Positions 52,490-63,688 of a stretch of DNA of 64,000 bases are shown here, piece after piece. The notes below the pieces were generated by a model that worked only from the letters and a program-made list of their open reading frames with translations, did no database searches and had not been told where the DNA came from. The DNA lies in NCBI GenBank assembly GCA_964034945.1, contig OZ035962.1, forward strand, positions 66,917,274 through 66,981,273. Direction: 5' to 3'. The DNA is from Chrysopilus asiliformis (Eukaryota > Arthropoda > Insecta > Diptera > Rhagionidae). Every line of letters begins with the position of its first letter. Position 1 is the stretch's first letter. The position numbers and the translations under genes were made by a program.

Positions 52490-53110
52490 TTTTAACATCT
52501 CATCTCAGTTTGTCGGGGTTTAGCAGGAAATGTGGAGAATTTTCCACAGACCGTTAATACTAGTGTGACAGAAAACTTGAATTCGAAGCTTTGCTCCCTA
52601 AAGCTATCAACATTCAAACCCAGCGGTGCCATAATCTTCGTGGCACCAACCGCTCCTCTAGACGACCCCGTGATTTCCGATAGCATCCCGGTGAAAATTC
52701 TCATATCTATATGTCTGCTCTGCATCCGATTTGGACCCTTCAAAATACCGATACCCGGGCTGGCATAGGAGCAAAGAGAATAAGAGAGTTGTGGAGAGTA
52801 CAGGAAATGAGTATGAAATCGGAAAAGCCACTCCCAACAGAGAACAATGTCGGGTCGGGTATGGATGCAGCACATGGATACATGACCTGTCTTTTGTGAC
52901 TAGGCCATGGATTGTTATTTGTATGTTTCTGTTATTTGGTCCATATCCCTGGCTGTATAGCGCCATCACATGCCTGGGAACTTTTGAAAATTGTTGGGAG
53001 CATGCTCGCAACAGCTCTCGATAATTATATGAACGGGACGAAATGGAACCAGAAAGCAGATTCAATTCGCTCCAAGTACGTGGATAACGAGATGGATCCT
53101 TTCTAAAGTC
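52490..53110. other. GC-richer segment with ORFs on both strands, origin unknown
   Basis: About 600 bp with visibly higher GC than its surroundings. A minus-strand ORF of 155 codons (52658-53125) overlaps one of 127 codons (52492-52875). On the plus strand, pieces in one frame (52711-52899, then 52912-53106) are separated by a single TGA, and the last one ends TKWNQKADSIRSKYVDNEM-DPF before TAA, which reads like a protein C-terminus. Options are a processed pseudogene, an exon of an unidentified gene, or an insertion. I do not recognise any domain and see no poly(A) tail or splice sites that decide it. Confidence 0.35.
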
Positions 53111-53606
53111 AAATATCTTATACAAAACCCAACACTGGCATCCATACAGATTTATGATGTGAAATACCAGGATGAGAGCGCATATTCATAGCTGCGGTGT
53201 ATTTATTGTAATGTTAGTGTGTCTGCATCAAAATAATACCTTTATTTGGGGCACTGTTCTCTATGTCTTACATTCAATTATTTATGATGAAAAATCTTTT
53301 TAAACACCATTTGTATGATTAACGTACGTATGTACACATGTTATGTTAGGTATGTATAAATATTATTTTATTTACTGTAAAAAAAATCTGATGCCAAATC
53401 GATTTCAAGCTGGAAATCAATTCATCGCATATCGATATTTTACGGTTCGGAATATTTTTATGTGTTAGATAATAAAAATAGAGAAAGGTTTTTACTTAAT
53501 TGAATGTGCACAGATCGTTGCCGGTGTAAATTTTTTTATATACGTTTTAGTAATATCGAAAAAATTTACTTTCTTAATAACTCATGAGAATATCGACTTG
53601 TCGTTA
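53111..53606. other. No recognisable feature
   Basis: AT-rich spacer. Confidence 0.4.
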
Positions 53607-53783
53607 GTGCAAGTGTGCACTGCGTTGGCAAGCGCGTAGAAAGGTGGGAAAGTCGCGATTTGAGTTCTGGAAACCCGTATGGTAGTGCGATTCAAAAATG
53701 GATGTAAGTAACAGTAAGTAAATAAAAGCAGACATCGATGCGCGCTACTGATTTTGCGTTGCCAGCGCAGTGCGCGCCTGCAC
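53607..53783. mobile_element. Tourist-like MITE, TTA duplication
   Basis: GTGCAAGTGTGCACTGCGTT at the left matches the reverse of AGCGCAGTGCGCGCCTGCAC at the right with some changes. TTA lies at 53604-53606 and 53784-53786. 177 bp. Confidence 0.75.
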
Positions 53784-54152
53784 TTAGAGAACTTTTTTTT
53801 TGCAATTTCAATTAACAGCATGAAATAACAACGAGATTAGCGACACATGAAATATCTACTGTAAAATTTTCCAGAAAAATCATAAAAAAATGCATGTTCT
53901 GCGACCCCCCCCCCCCCTTCCTCCTCGACTTTCGGCTTATCAATCTATATATTGCCAAAAACCGGATTTTCGATTAAGGAGTTCAGAGCGTTGCAGGGGA
54001 GAGGTTCTAGGGGACAAGATGGATAGATTTAAGTGGGAAGTAAATATGTTTAAGAAACGATTTTTTTCAAAAATGAAAACACGATAAAGAACCTTTTATC
54101 GGTCTAGGAATAGGCAGGAGACTGGGTCGACGGGCAGGGGAAGGTGCAGTTC
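53784..54152. other. No gene; poly-C run
   Basis: A run of about 13 C residues lies near 53905-53918. Otherwise nothing assignable. Confidence 0.45.
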
Positions 54153-54512
54153 CTTTTTTTTATATTTATGCCAGGAGCTTAGGCAAATAGCCTCTAATGC
54201 CGAAGCACAGCTCAAGACATCATTCACTCAACCATTCATACAATCTATTCACACACTGAATACTCCCCATACCCCACTGCAACGAAGACTTGGCCGACAG
54301 TACATGGGCCTTATCGACCATTGTGTGTCCAGTTACAGAGCTTGGAGGAGTATTCAGGCGGCGGGGGGCAATGACCAAACTGGTCAGTGTTTAGGTCCAT
54401 GAGCAGAAAAGTTTTAAATTCAAACCGAATTATTTTGCCCTGAGTGGGATTTGAACCACCGCTCTTTGGATCACAAGGCAAGCACTTAGCTGACTGAGCC
54501 ATCCACGTCACC
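54153..54512 (-). mobile_element. tRNA-derived SINE, family 2
   Basis: On the minus strand the head has an A box (TGGCTCAGTCA, 54491-54501) and a B box (GGTTCAAATCC, 54447-54457) in a T-arm that can pair (GTGG/CCAC). A body of about 230 bp follows, then the tail TGAGCTGTGCTTCGGCATTA...TATAAAAA, shared with the LINE end at 27235-27296. It ends in an A-rich tract. It is too diverged from a full cloverleaf to be a working tRNA. Confidence 0.85.
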
Positions 54513-54778
54513 TTAATGGCAAATGTTTGCTCTTTATCCAAAACAGAAAACCGGATCCCAATCAGTTGAACGGTTAAAATATTATCAGGGGAGGGGTATG
54601 GAAGATGAGGGGGAAAACTGATTTACTCTGCAAGTAATTCTATCCGTGTAGAAAAATTGGCGGAAATTAGTTTGGCCGTTTTGGTGTGATGCCGGAACAA
54701 ATAGATAGATATATCTTTTTTTTACTTCAGCACGATAAAATCTATCAATCATATAATTTTTTTTTGTTTGAGAAAGAC

Positions 54779-54810
<32 letters not shown>

Positions 54811-55468
54811 TTGCCCTAACAAGATAATGTACAGCCTATGTGGCTCTCCGGTTTGTCACTAACCAAATTGCCAAGTTACATAATATTTCATCCAGAGGTA
54901 ACAAACAAACCGAAAATAATTGAACTGAACACAGTCAGAACTTATCTAGACAGCAGTAAAAACGACATACAAGGTCTGAATTTTAACTAAAAATTTTTAA
55001 TTTGAATTTTTTTAGATGGTGACCAAAAAAGTACTCAATTTCATGGAGACATCTGCGCTAATTCCCAAAAATCGGTTAATCCTAGAGCGACCTTACATCC
55101 CGGAACCGCCGGGTCGGTCTGAGAATTAAAAAACTAAACTTTTCTCCCACGCTGGAAAAAACGATCACTAAATATGTAAAAAAAATAAAAATTTATTGAA
55201 CCGCTGTTAAAATGTATGTCAAAATATTTGGCCTGTACCCCATTTCGCTTTATTGATATTGATACAACTTCCGTTGCTATTATTTATAGAACGTAAAGAG
55301 CAAAAAATTAAGTTAGTTTTTGCTTGGCATCATTACGCCGCATTCTGTTAAAAAAAATTCGTCTGAGGCTCATATTTCTTACTTGTTTTTCTTTAGTTTT
55401 CGTCAAAATAAAGTTTTATTATCTGTACAAAATTTGTTATTTCGTTGATGTGCCGTTTTAGTTATCCA
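54513..55468. other. No gene; GA microsatellite
   Basis: (AG)13 at 54781-54806. Otherwise AT-rich without assignable features. Confidence 0.5.
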
Positions 55469-55740
55469 CACTCAGAAAAATGTTCAGGTCAACTTTTTGT
55501 CAGGTTAACTCTGACCTTACAGAGGTGTCTGTAAGCCAGCTAGCGGTCAGAGTTAACCTATCTAAGGTCAACTCGTGCAGCTCCAAATGCCCTACTTCAC
55601 CTGCTGATGGCTTAATTTCAGAATTTCTCCGACCACAGGTCAACTCAGTTTTACTTGCCCACATGCAGGCGAACGCGCGCCTGCCCGAGGCCAATTACGC
55701 CGTATGTAGGTCGTCGAGTTGGCCTCCATTTTTCTGAGTG
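55469..55740. mobile_element. CACTCAGAAAAATG MITE, copy 2
   Basis: 272 bp, same ends and orientation as 48844-49115, differing at only scattered bases. Confidence 0.88.
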
Positions 55741-56077
55741 CAGATCTTCCCCCTCCCTTGTCCCGGATTTATTCAAAAAAATGGTCACCTTAGTTAATCT
55801 TCACTTTTAGGACCAATAGTGTTTCTTCGCATGGTTTCACGGCACGTATTTTTAGTTTTCAATAACACTTTTCATTCGAATGGGAGAGGGGAGGAGTGGT
55901 TAAGTTATTCCAATTTTTTGACGTACAGGTAAATCTACTACAAAGCGATAGTTAAGTTTCTGGAAAATGCCGTCTTGACGGAAATACTAACTCCATATAA
56001 ATAGAAATGGGGGTTCAATTCTTAACAATAAAAAACTTTTCTTTTTTGGGGTGAAACTTAAGTTTTTTCATTTATTA
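55741..56077. other. No recognisable feature
   Basis: AT-rich spacer. Confidence 0.4.
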
Positions 56078-56214
56078 AGGGCCTTTTACCACTGCTGGAT
56101 AAGTTTTATCTAGTGGTTAAGTACATTTCAGCAACCTTGTGCCGTGTACACAAGACATATGATAGATAATTATTTACTAGATAAAACTTATTCAGCAGTG
56201 GTGAAACAAGCCCT
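56078..56214. mobile_element. Short hairpin MITE (AGGGCCTTTTACC)
   Basis: 137 bp. The ends AGGGC-TT and GCCCT are inverted, and the arms share CACTGCTG.ATAAGTTTTATC. TTA stands at the left and TTG at the right, compatible with a decayed 3-bp duplication. Confidence 0.7.
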
Positions 56215-57960
56215 TGGGCTTCAACGCTCACTGCACGACAAATCGCACATTTTCAAACAAATTTTAAATTCCTTTTTCTCTGCAACAATTTAGTTCTTAG
56301 TTCACGAATGTTAAACTGTGCCACTGTAGCATTTATTAAGTGAAAAACTAATGTCTCCTTAATTGATTCAATTTTAGGACACACGCAGTTGTTGCTAATT
56401 TCTAGTTTCTAATTCTGTCGAAACGCTAAAATTGTGGTTGCATCATGTAGACTAAAATTTTTATATTGATTCTCATTATCATCTCAAAGTACAAGCAGTC
56501 TTCGTACTTTGGCACTAATGCGTCAAAAAATACCAACAGACGTTTAATCCGTCATAGTAGCAGAACGCTTTTTTGTTATATATATATATATATTTGTCTT
56601 TTTTCACCTGATTTGTGAATGTCTCGGATTTGAATGAATTTTGTAACAGTGTAATATGAAAATATGCTCTAAAATTGACCTACTCTATTCTACTTTTGTT
56701 TCCACATTCAAATAAAGCAGTATCTAGGTCGACTTACCACTTGACAGAAGCTGAGCATCCGGAGCTTAAAGCAGAGCAGCAACATTACAGAATTTCACAC
56801 ATTTGCCTCCTTACTGCGAGCTTACACACACTTTCTCTCTGTCCTCCTTTATTATCACAAATGCTTAGTTGATCCGAAACGTGTCAAAATTCTCTTTTCC
56901 GATTGAAAATGTGTGCTGGGCTTCTCTTACCATTTTTTTACTCTTTACATATTTCCATTAGACTTTATGGTGTCCTACTTTTAAAATTGTCCTTTGACGA
57001 CATAAAAGGATATTTTCTTTATGAGAAAACTCTCCACGCCAGATTCCTACTCTCCACAACATGATTTTCAGTTTTGTTTTTCCTTTTTCTTTTTTTCCCA
57101 AGCTTAATTTTCCACATGGGCTGGAATATGCGTAGGAGCCCAAAGCTTTTCTGATTCGGAGTCACTTAACCGGAAAAAGCTACACACACGCGACTGTCTA
57201 AATATTACGTTTTGGTGTTGCCCACAATCTCAATTCATATAGCAGATCCTACATGTTTGTTTTATGCTCGTATCTTTCGTTCTGATTATAGAATAAAGGG
57301 AAATAGAGTCTGTAAGGTATTGATAAACGAAGCTTCTGATAGCGATACCACCTGTTTTCGAGTAGAAGAGTTTTTGAGGAATCCAAATAAGAACCTGACC
57401 CATTTCGATTTTGGTTTGGTTTAACAAAACACCAAACAAAATTTGTTTATTTTTAACACGAAATTGTTTATTTTTAATTTTAATACTTTGCGCGCATTTT
57501 AGCTTGGCTTCTGCGGTATATGAACCTAAGTAAATTTCTATTTTTAAAATGTTGTCAAATCTCTAAAACGTTACACGCGATGGTGTTAACTTGTTATGCG
57601 TTTTTGAATAAATAGAAGTAATTTTATATAGGTAAGAAGCACAGAAATAGATGAGAGAATTTAATTTTTCCATATTACTATTTATAATCTATGCAGAGTT
57701 TGAGATACACCAGGTACCAAAAAGAAGCTTTTTTTTGGGATTTATGGCTATAAATGATTTCATTACACATTCCAGTTAATTAAACTCTAATATGTAATTA
57801 CATTTCATGAAATTGTTACAAGGCGAAATATGGAACAACTAATATAATACGGTCGACGTCAATCAGCTAATTTTAGGGTTACCATACCTAATAGTCTCAC
57901 ATTTGGCCATGTTGACCCGCAAACTAATAAACTTTTGTCCCGGATTTTTCAAATTCGTAA
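56215..57960. other. No recognisable feature; TA microsatellite
   Basis: A (TA)n run lies near 56576-56592. ORFs of 60-70 codons (for example 57212-57424) have no domain. Otherwise AT-rich. Confidence 0.4.
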
Positions 57961-57961
57961 A

Positions 57962-58115
57962 AATAAATTGCGAGTTCAACGTTTTTCGACACCTGAAGAA
58001 GCAACTGATGCGTTCAAAATGCCAGTTTTGGAGTTACCTCAATCGGAGTGGAAAAAGTACTTCGAAATGTTGTCCAAACGCATGCAAAAGTGTATTGATC
58101 TTCATGGAGAATTGA
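57962..58115 (+). pseudogene. Mariner transposase C-terminal relic
   Basis: In an open 90-codon frame (57935-58207) the words LRVQRFSTPEEATDAF, VLELPQSEWKKYFE and KRMQKCIDLHGE match the C-terminal end of SETMAR-type mariner transposases. The catalytic domain is absent and no terminal repeats were found. It is a lineage different from the other mariner pieces here. Confidence 0.75.
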
Positions 58116-58765
58116 TCTTCATCGTAGAGCAAAATAACAGAAACGCAACATATTTTCAACATATTGATGCGGAATTGTGGACTGGATTAGAAAGTCAAAA
58201 TTTATAAAGTCGAAAGGATACGTCCTTATTTGAAACCAACTCTTTTGAAAAATCGGTTTTTTACATCCGAGTCAAAGAATCAACCTATAATTTCTATGTC
58301 GTATCCTAAAGACCTTTCGATTTTATAATTTTTTTTGATATGACGTTTCGGATTTGAGAAAACTGTATGGTGGAGGGGAGAGGAACTGTTTCGATTGAAT
58401 TTTAGTATATGAGAAAGTTTTGTAGAACTGCATTTGAAAAACATGTTTAGTTTTTAGTTTTTTTTCCAAAACGACACACCGTTTTAGAGAAAATCAAGAG
58501 AAATTTACCGGCCATTTTTACGGGAGAGGGAGTGAGGCGGGGAGTGCTTTGTTTGAATTTTGATATTTATAAGAGCTCTTATATATTTATTGTCTTGAGA
58601 AATTTTTCGCTATAACGCACCGTTTTCGAGAAAATAATAAAAAACTGTTCGGTTTATTTTAGACGCAGGGCAAGTTTTGCCATGGTGCTTGGAGGTCTAT
58701 CAAAAACAGTGGGTTTTGATGAAAAAACAAATTTCAACAAACAATAGTTCTGGGATGATCGTAAA
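58116..58765. other. Degenerate repeat related to 14203-14480
   Basis: Recurring words CACCGTTTT..GAGAAAAT, GAGAGG-rich tract and GAATTTT.ATAT about every 140 bp. Non-coding. Confidence 0.45.
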
Positions 58766-58886
58766 ACTATAACGAGCCTAATTTTTTAAAAAGAAAGTCT
58801 CAGTTGAAAAATTAATGGTCAACAAAGAGAACACTAGTTATTTTTCAACTGAGATTTTTCTTTTAAAAAATTAAGCTCGTCATAGT
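58766..58886. mobile_element. 121-bp hairpin MITE
   Basis: ACTATAACGAGC and GCTCGTCATAGT bound it, and the inner words TAATTTTTTAAAA and CTCAGTTGAAAAA are also inverted. Confidence 0.75.
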
Positions 58887-60365
58887 AAAGAAGTGGAGTC
58901 GTATCATTTTACCATGAATACCGTATCTATAGTCTCTCTCATCATTCCGAGCAAAATGATCTTCCTGAATAGGAGGCTCCAGTGAGAATTTTGCGGAGCC
59001 CTTCGATACCTAGTTACACCACTGGTATTACGTAACTTTGATGCCAATACAATATGTATATACGCATACATCAATAAGCAAAATGGCGGCGACCAGGCGC
59101 TGTGTTGTATTAATTAGTTACGTCAAGTTACTCGTCGTGTGGGGGCTTAAATAAAAGGGCTTGGAAAAATAATTAGAAAACTGTATTATTAAACTCGATC
59201 AAAATCAAAATGGCAGACGCATGACCCCACAAAGAAACCATCGTGTGGGGTTTTAAATGAATAAATGTGGCGAACGACTGGCGTAATTTTTGTTTATCAG
59301 TCTAGTAATCAAATACAAAATAAATAAAAAGGACAAATAAAAAAATAACTTGTTTTTAAATTACGAAATATACTGTAAAGTTTTCATTAGATTTTTTTTA
59401 AAATTTATTCAAACCTTATGCTGCTCTGTGTCCTGAATGACACTTCGATAGATGCTTACCTGCAATACAAAGAAAGTTTGCTCATTAAAAATAGATTCAC
59501 ATTCTTATATTGAAAAAAAGTAAATATAGTAAGCGATAAACATTAAATCGGATCAATAAATGCACGAAAATGAGGATTTTGAGATAAATATATTATCCTA
59601 AAATTTTTTGGATACACTTTACGGGCGCAGTTTGCTAGGATCTTCATATTTTTTCCTAGTTTTATGGGGTCAAATGAATAAAAAAAAATTAGTCGCTCGG
59701 ATATAGGGGGAAGCCAAGAGTCCCCAAATTTTTTTTCGCAAAAACTACAAACGGCTATATTTTTTTTGTTTTCTGGCCGATTTGAAAATTGTAAACGCCA
59801 AAACGTGTCTCTTTCGAAACTTTTTTCCAGAAAGTATTTTTTGCCCCCACCAAATACAAAATATGCCTACGGCACTGAAGACTACAAAAAACTAAAATGT
59901 ATTTTTTTGGGCTCTTTTGAGTCACTTTTGTATTTTTGGAATCAGTAACCCCCATAACCCCCACCCACTATGATGCATCGTTTTTGCATCCAGGGCTTGT
60001 ATAAGGTATTTCTTTGGATTTAGAACCTCAAAAAAAACCTTTGTGGATGATTTTTTATATTTTGGGAGTCCGGGATTCTCACCCTCAACCCCTCCTTTTC
60101 TCTCCAGGATTGAATATTCAATCCGCTTTGCTACGCGGATCCCCAGCCCCGACCGCCCCCTCTCATCGGCACCGCCAACACCTCCACACCCCGGAGCTAC
60201 AAGCAATTTTTTTTGTTACTCAAGTTGCATTCGAAATATGTTACCTGTGGAATATTCAATTCCGGAGAGGAAAATGAGGGGTTGGAGTGGGGATTCCGGA
60301 CCCCAAAATTTAAAAATCGTGCGAAAATGATTTCCTTAAGCAAAAAAAAAATACCATATACGAGT
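58887..60365. other. No recognisable gene
   Basis: AT-rich to about 59990, then a C-rich patch (60050-60200) with overlapping ORFs of 60-95 codons on both strands that show no domain. Confidence 0.4.
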
Positions 60366-60700
60366 GGATGCTTTTTAACTCCAGAATTGGATTCAGCGAC
60401 CCTAAAAACCTCCAGATGAGATTTTTTCGTGAAAATGTGAGGAAAAGGATATTCGCATTATCTTTACAGGACCTTCCGTTATTCTAATCGACTTCTTAAC
60501 GTCAGAATCGGATTCAGCGATCCCAAAAACCCCCAGATGAGATATTCTTCCGGAAAATTTGAGAGAAAGAATAACCATGTTATCCTTACAAGACCTTCCT
60601 TTATCCTTACAAGGACGAAGTAATGAAAATATTTCAAGTCAATCGGATAAATGGAAGTGGGTCAAAACTAGATTCTCTGCGCTTACCTCTTTTTAATCCC
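60366..60700 (+). repeat. Dispersed repeat R1, copy C
   Basis: Contains CTTTTTAACTCCAGAATTGG at 60372-60391, the uninterrupted counterpart of the errantivirus insertion site, followed by the R1 series of CAGCGA-CCC-AAAAAC and TATCCTTACA phrases. Confidence 0.78.
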
Positions 60701-61038
60701 TGTTGCTCTATTTATATCCTATAATATAATACGAAGAATGTCTGTCTGCACAACGATCTCGAAAACCGCGTAACGATTTTCACGAAATTTGGGGGTTAGG
60801 GATTTTCTGGGACAAGGAATCGATCTAGATAGGTATCACCTCTGAGAAAATTCCCCTCGATACCCCTCGCCTTGTATCTGCGAATTGGATGGTCCGATCT
60901 TAATGAAACTTTACAGTATTACTAAGGGGGCTAAGGGCTTTTGATTTCTCCATTAAAAATCTGACTTTTCCCTCCCCTCGATACCCCTGGTCTGGTATCT
61001 TCGAACCACGTGAAGGTTAATGAAAATTCGCAATATTG
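60701..61038. repeat. Low-identity repeat flanking the hAT element
   Basis: CCCCTCGATACCCCT occurs twice (about 60855 and 60977), each followed by a TCTGGTATCT/TGTATCTGCGAA phrase, giving two related units of about 120 bp. The phrase series resumes after the hAT element near 61871. Non-coding. Confidence 0.5.
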
Positions 61039-61046
61039 CTAGGGAG

Positions 61047-61870
61047 CAGTGTTGTGCCGCGTAGTCTACGTGATGTAGACTACACCATTGTCTACGCGTA
61101 GACTATTACTGTAGACAATGGTCTATTCTCTACGCGTAGATAATGTAGACAATCAACAGAATAAAGGATAGCTGATTTAGTTTTAAAATCTCATTTTCTT
61201 CAATTAATTTTAACATAATAAAGCACAATTTCCAGGAAGCAATCGCCAAATGCTGTAATGGAGAACTTCGGAGCAAACTTTAGTGGCAATTCTAATTCTT
61301 TTCATGCAATCTAAGCGGCTTTTTTTTAATTATTGCAATTGAAGTCACATTGAATTCTAAAATCTTTTTGCTTTACACATTTTTCAATATAACGAACCGT
61401 TTGTTTAAAAAACTGATTAATTTGTATGGGATGGCTTTGCTCAAATAAGAATATCTGTTTAACTTGTTCGGAAAACACGTTTGTTTCTAGTCTTTAGCTT
61501 AATTCCGTTGAGAGTTGTCGTATTTACAGATAGACGGAAATCTATACGGAAGTAATTCAAATCAAATAAAGTAAATCAAATACCCCTAGTGGAGTATAAA
61601 AAATATTAAAAATAAAAACTACCAAAACTAATTCAAGAATTTATTTTTTGCGCTTATATGTATTTTTAGCCATTTTCTATATAGTATAGTATTAGATATA
61701 TGACTCACTGATGACTTTGTTTTGCCAGATATGAGAAAGTCTACATTGTCTACGCAAAGTCGACATTGTCTACGCCAATGTCTACATTGTCTACCCCAAA
61801 CCTATTGTCTACGCTATTGTCTACACTAAAGTGTAGACAATTAAAGTCTACGCGTAGAGGAACAACACTG
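61047..61870. mobile_element. hAT-type element with 8-bp duplication
   Basis: CTAGGGAG occurs at 61039-61046 and 61871-61878. The ends are CAGTGTTGT and ACAACACTG. Both subterminal regions are crowded with TGTCTAC/GTAGACA and CTACGCGTAG words, which could be transposase-binding sites. No transposase is present. Confidence 0.93.
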
Positions 61871-63147
61871 CTAGGGAGTAAGGTTTTTCGATATGCATTC
61901 TAAAAATATCACTTTTTAGATATCTATCGACAGTGATAAAAAGTAATTACAAAACAATCAAGTTCCCTGAACCTCATTATACGAATCATGTTGCAATTAC
62001 AATCGGATTCAATTACTCAGAGACAGACTGCATTAGGAATTACAATTGTATGTTTTCATGTTTGTATATATTTTTTTCGAAAACGTTTTTGGGGACAAAA
62101 ATGCGATCACCTTAGGTCCCATCTTCAGGAAAACTACTGTGAAGTTAACGTGAATTTGATTCCGAGCATGGCTCGGTCTTCCTGGTACTGTTCTTTAATT
62201 GACGCGTGAACGCCTGGTCCGATTCGGCTAAAATTTGGTACAGGAATACTTATCAGGATTAGCTATTATCAAAACCATCTATATGTCATTAAATCTACTC
62301 CTTTCTTAGCTGCTATATTCGGAACCGCTAAATGGAGTTGACCTGGGTTTTCTGTATTCAATAAATCTTAACCGAAAATATTGCAGGCCTGGTGCATAAG
62401 GTAAAAGTTTGATGGCAGATTTGAAGTCCATTTCGGGTACAGAAGATCCTACCAGTAAGGGTTAAGGAACTTTGGAAAGAGTTCGTTTTCAGTAAAACAA
62501 TCTAAACAGAGCTATCTTGTTCACAGCATTTCATTTTCAAAAAAATTTATGCTTTTCTTCAAGGGTTGTTTTCAATAACTTTTTTATCAAAATAGAGTCA
62601 AAGGGTGAATTTATAATTATACAATTTTTTATGTAAAAGTACTGTTATTATTCAAGTGTATAAATTTGGACTAATCTAGCAGGTGAAATGATTATTACAT
62701 CTGTTTTCTTGTATAGCTATCAAGGTCCGAATTTTCTTTAACGGCTTGTTGCCTTTTATGCAAAATATATAAATTTTTGGGTTTGTGATAAAACCTGACT
62801 ACTGTTTCACTTAATTTTGAGTGGTAAATGTGGTAAGTAGAAATTTTACTATGGGATGTTTGTTAGACCCTATTAAATCTGGGCAGGACCTTCACACCTA
62901 CTATGCGTAGATAATACCATTAGGTTAAAATGGGATAATTCCTAAGTGTTAGGAAAAACCTACAATATGTATTATCGTAATTGATTTTTAAATAATAAAC
63001 AACAAGTACATAAAGTTTTCGTAAAATTTGTTCTTATTATGATAAGAAAAGGGAGATATTAGTGCATTATATACAATTGATAAGGGAAATACATATTGGA
63101 ATACATATATTATGAAAAACTATAGGCCATCAATATGTTGGTATGGC
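61871..63147. other. No recognisable feature
   Basis: AT-rich; contains the end of the 60701 repeat and nothing else assignable. Confidence 0.4.
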
Positions 63148-63381
63148 TTATGCTAATCTTCTTGCTATTTCGTCCATTTCGTTCGACGTGCTTATTAGGT
63201 AGAAGGCTGCAAATACATAATTTGGATGTCCCGAACCGAATAATTTGGCAATGAACTCTAAAGGATAAAAGGCGTAATAGGCAATGCTGACTACTGACAC
63301 GGGAGTTATAAATTTCCTTATTTGCTTTAACTTTCCTATAGCTTTCTTCATCTTATATTGTGGAAGTCCTGGAACGCTCAT
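63148..63381 (-). CDS. Small hydrophobic hypothetical protein or 3' exon
   Basis: 77 codons. A basic start (KMKKAIGKLKQIRKF) is followed by a hydrophobic stretch (VSVVSIAYYAFYPLEFIAKL), a short loop and a second one (YVFAAFYLIS), ending EIARRLA before TAA. This would suit a small membrane protein with one or two membrane segments. It is not inside any repeat I found. An ATG at 63381 can start it. Alternatively it is the second exon of a gene starting at 63688: the AG at 63386-63385 and a donor after 63599 are both in phase 0. I do not recognise the family, no AATAAA follows closely, and chance is possible. Confidence 0.35.
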   Translation of the reverse strand: MSVPGLPQYKMKKAIGKLKQIRKFITPVSVVSIAYYAFYPLEFIAKLFGSGHPNYVFAAFYLISTSNEMDEIARRLA

Positions 63382-63598
63382 GAACTTTTTATAAGATTAT
63401 CATTTAAACCGAGAAATAGGATACACTGACAACCACCGAAAATTTTCACCACATGCATGTTAAGCTACGTACATATGTAGATACAAAATCCTTTAAAAAT
63501 ATATGTATAGTTACAGAAAATATATAAGACAATATACAAACACTTGAGCAAACCAAAATGAGATTTCTGCGTTGTTGAAGTAGGGCTAATGGTATTAC

Positions 63599-63688
63599 CG
63601 TTGAAATATAGAGAATTTTGACTTCAACATGGCTAAAGAAGAATCTGTGGGGAGTTGAAACAGCAGCATCTGTTGGAATATTTGACAA
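63599..63688 (-). CDS. Possible upstream exon of the 63148 gene
   Basis: ATG 63688 opens 30 codons (MSNIPTDAAVSTPHRF...) up to AACG followed by GTAATA (63598-63593), a passable donor in phase 0. The frame also stays open for 50 more codons, as a hydrophobic run. The acceptor near 63385 lacks a good pyrimidine tract, so this two-exon model (214-base intron) is tentative. Confidence 0.22.

Noticed and set aside
54440..54512. A tRNA gene (His-like anticodon loop) on the minus strand
   Set aside because: Has A and B boxes but a poor acceptor stem, and runs on into a SINE body and LINE-like tail; called as a SINE head.
48855..55737. Similar 80-85 codon ORFs at 48855-49097 and 55480-55737, with opposite-strand partners
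   Set aside because: They lie inside two copies of the same 272-bp MITE; similarity comes from the repeat and the substitutions show no coding bias by eye.
59922..60330. ORFs of 87-95 codons around the C-rich patch
   Set aside because: They overlap on both strands in a biased-composition patch, with no domain and no supporting signals.
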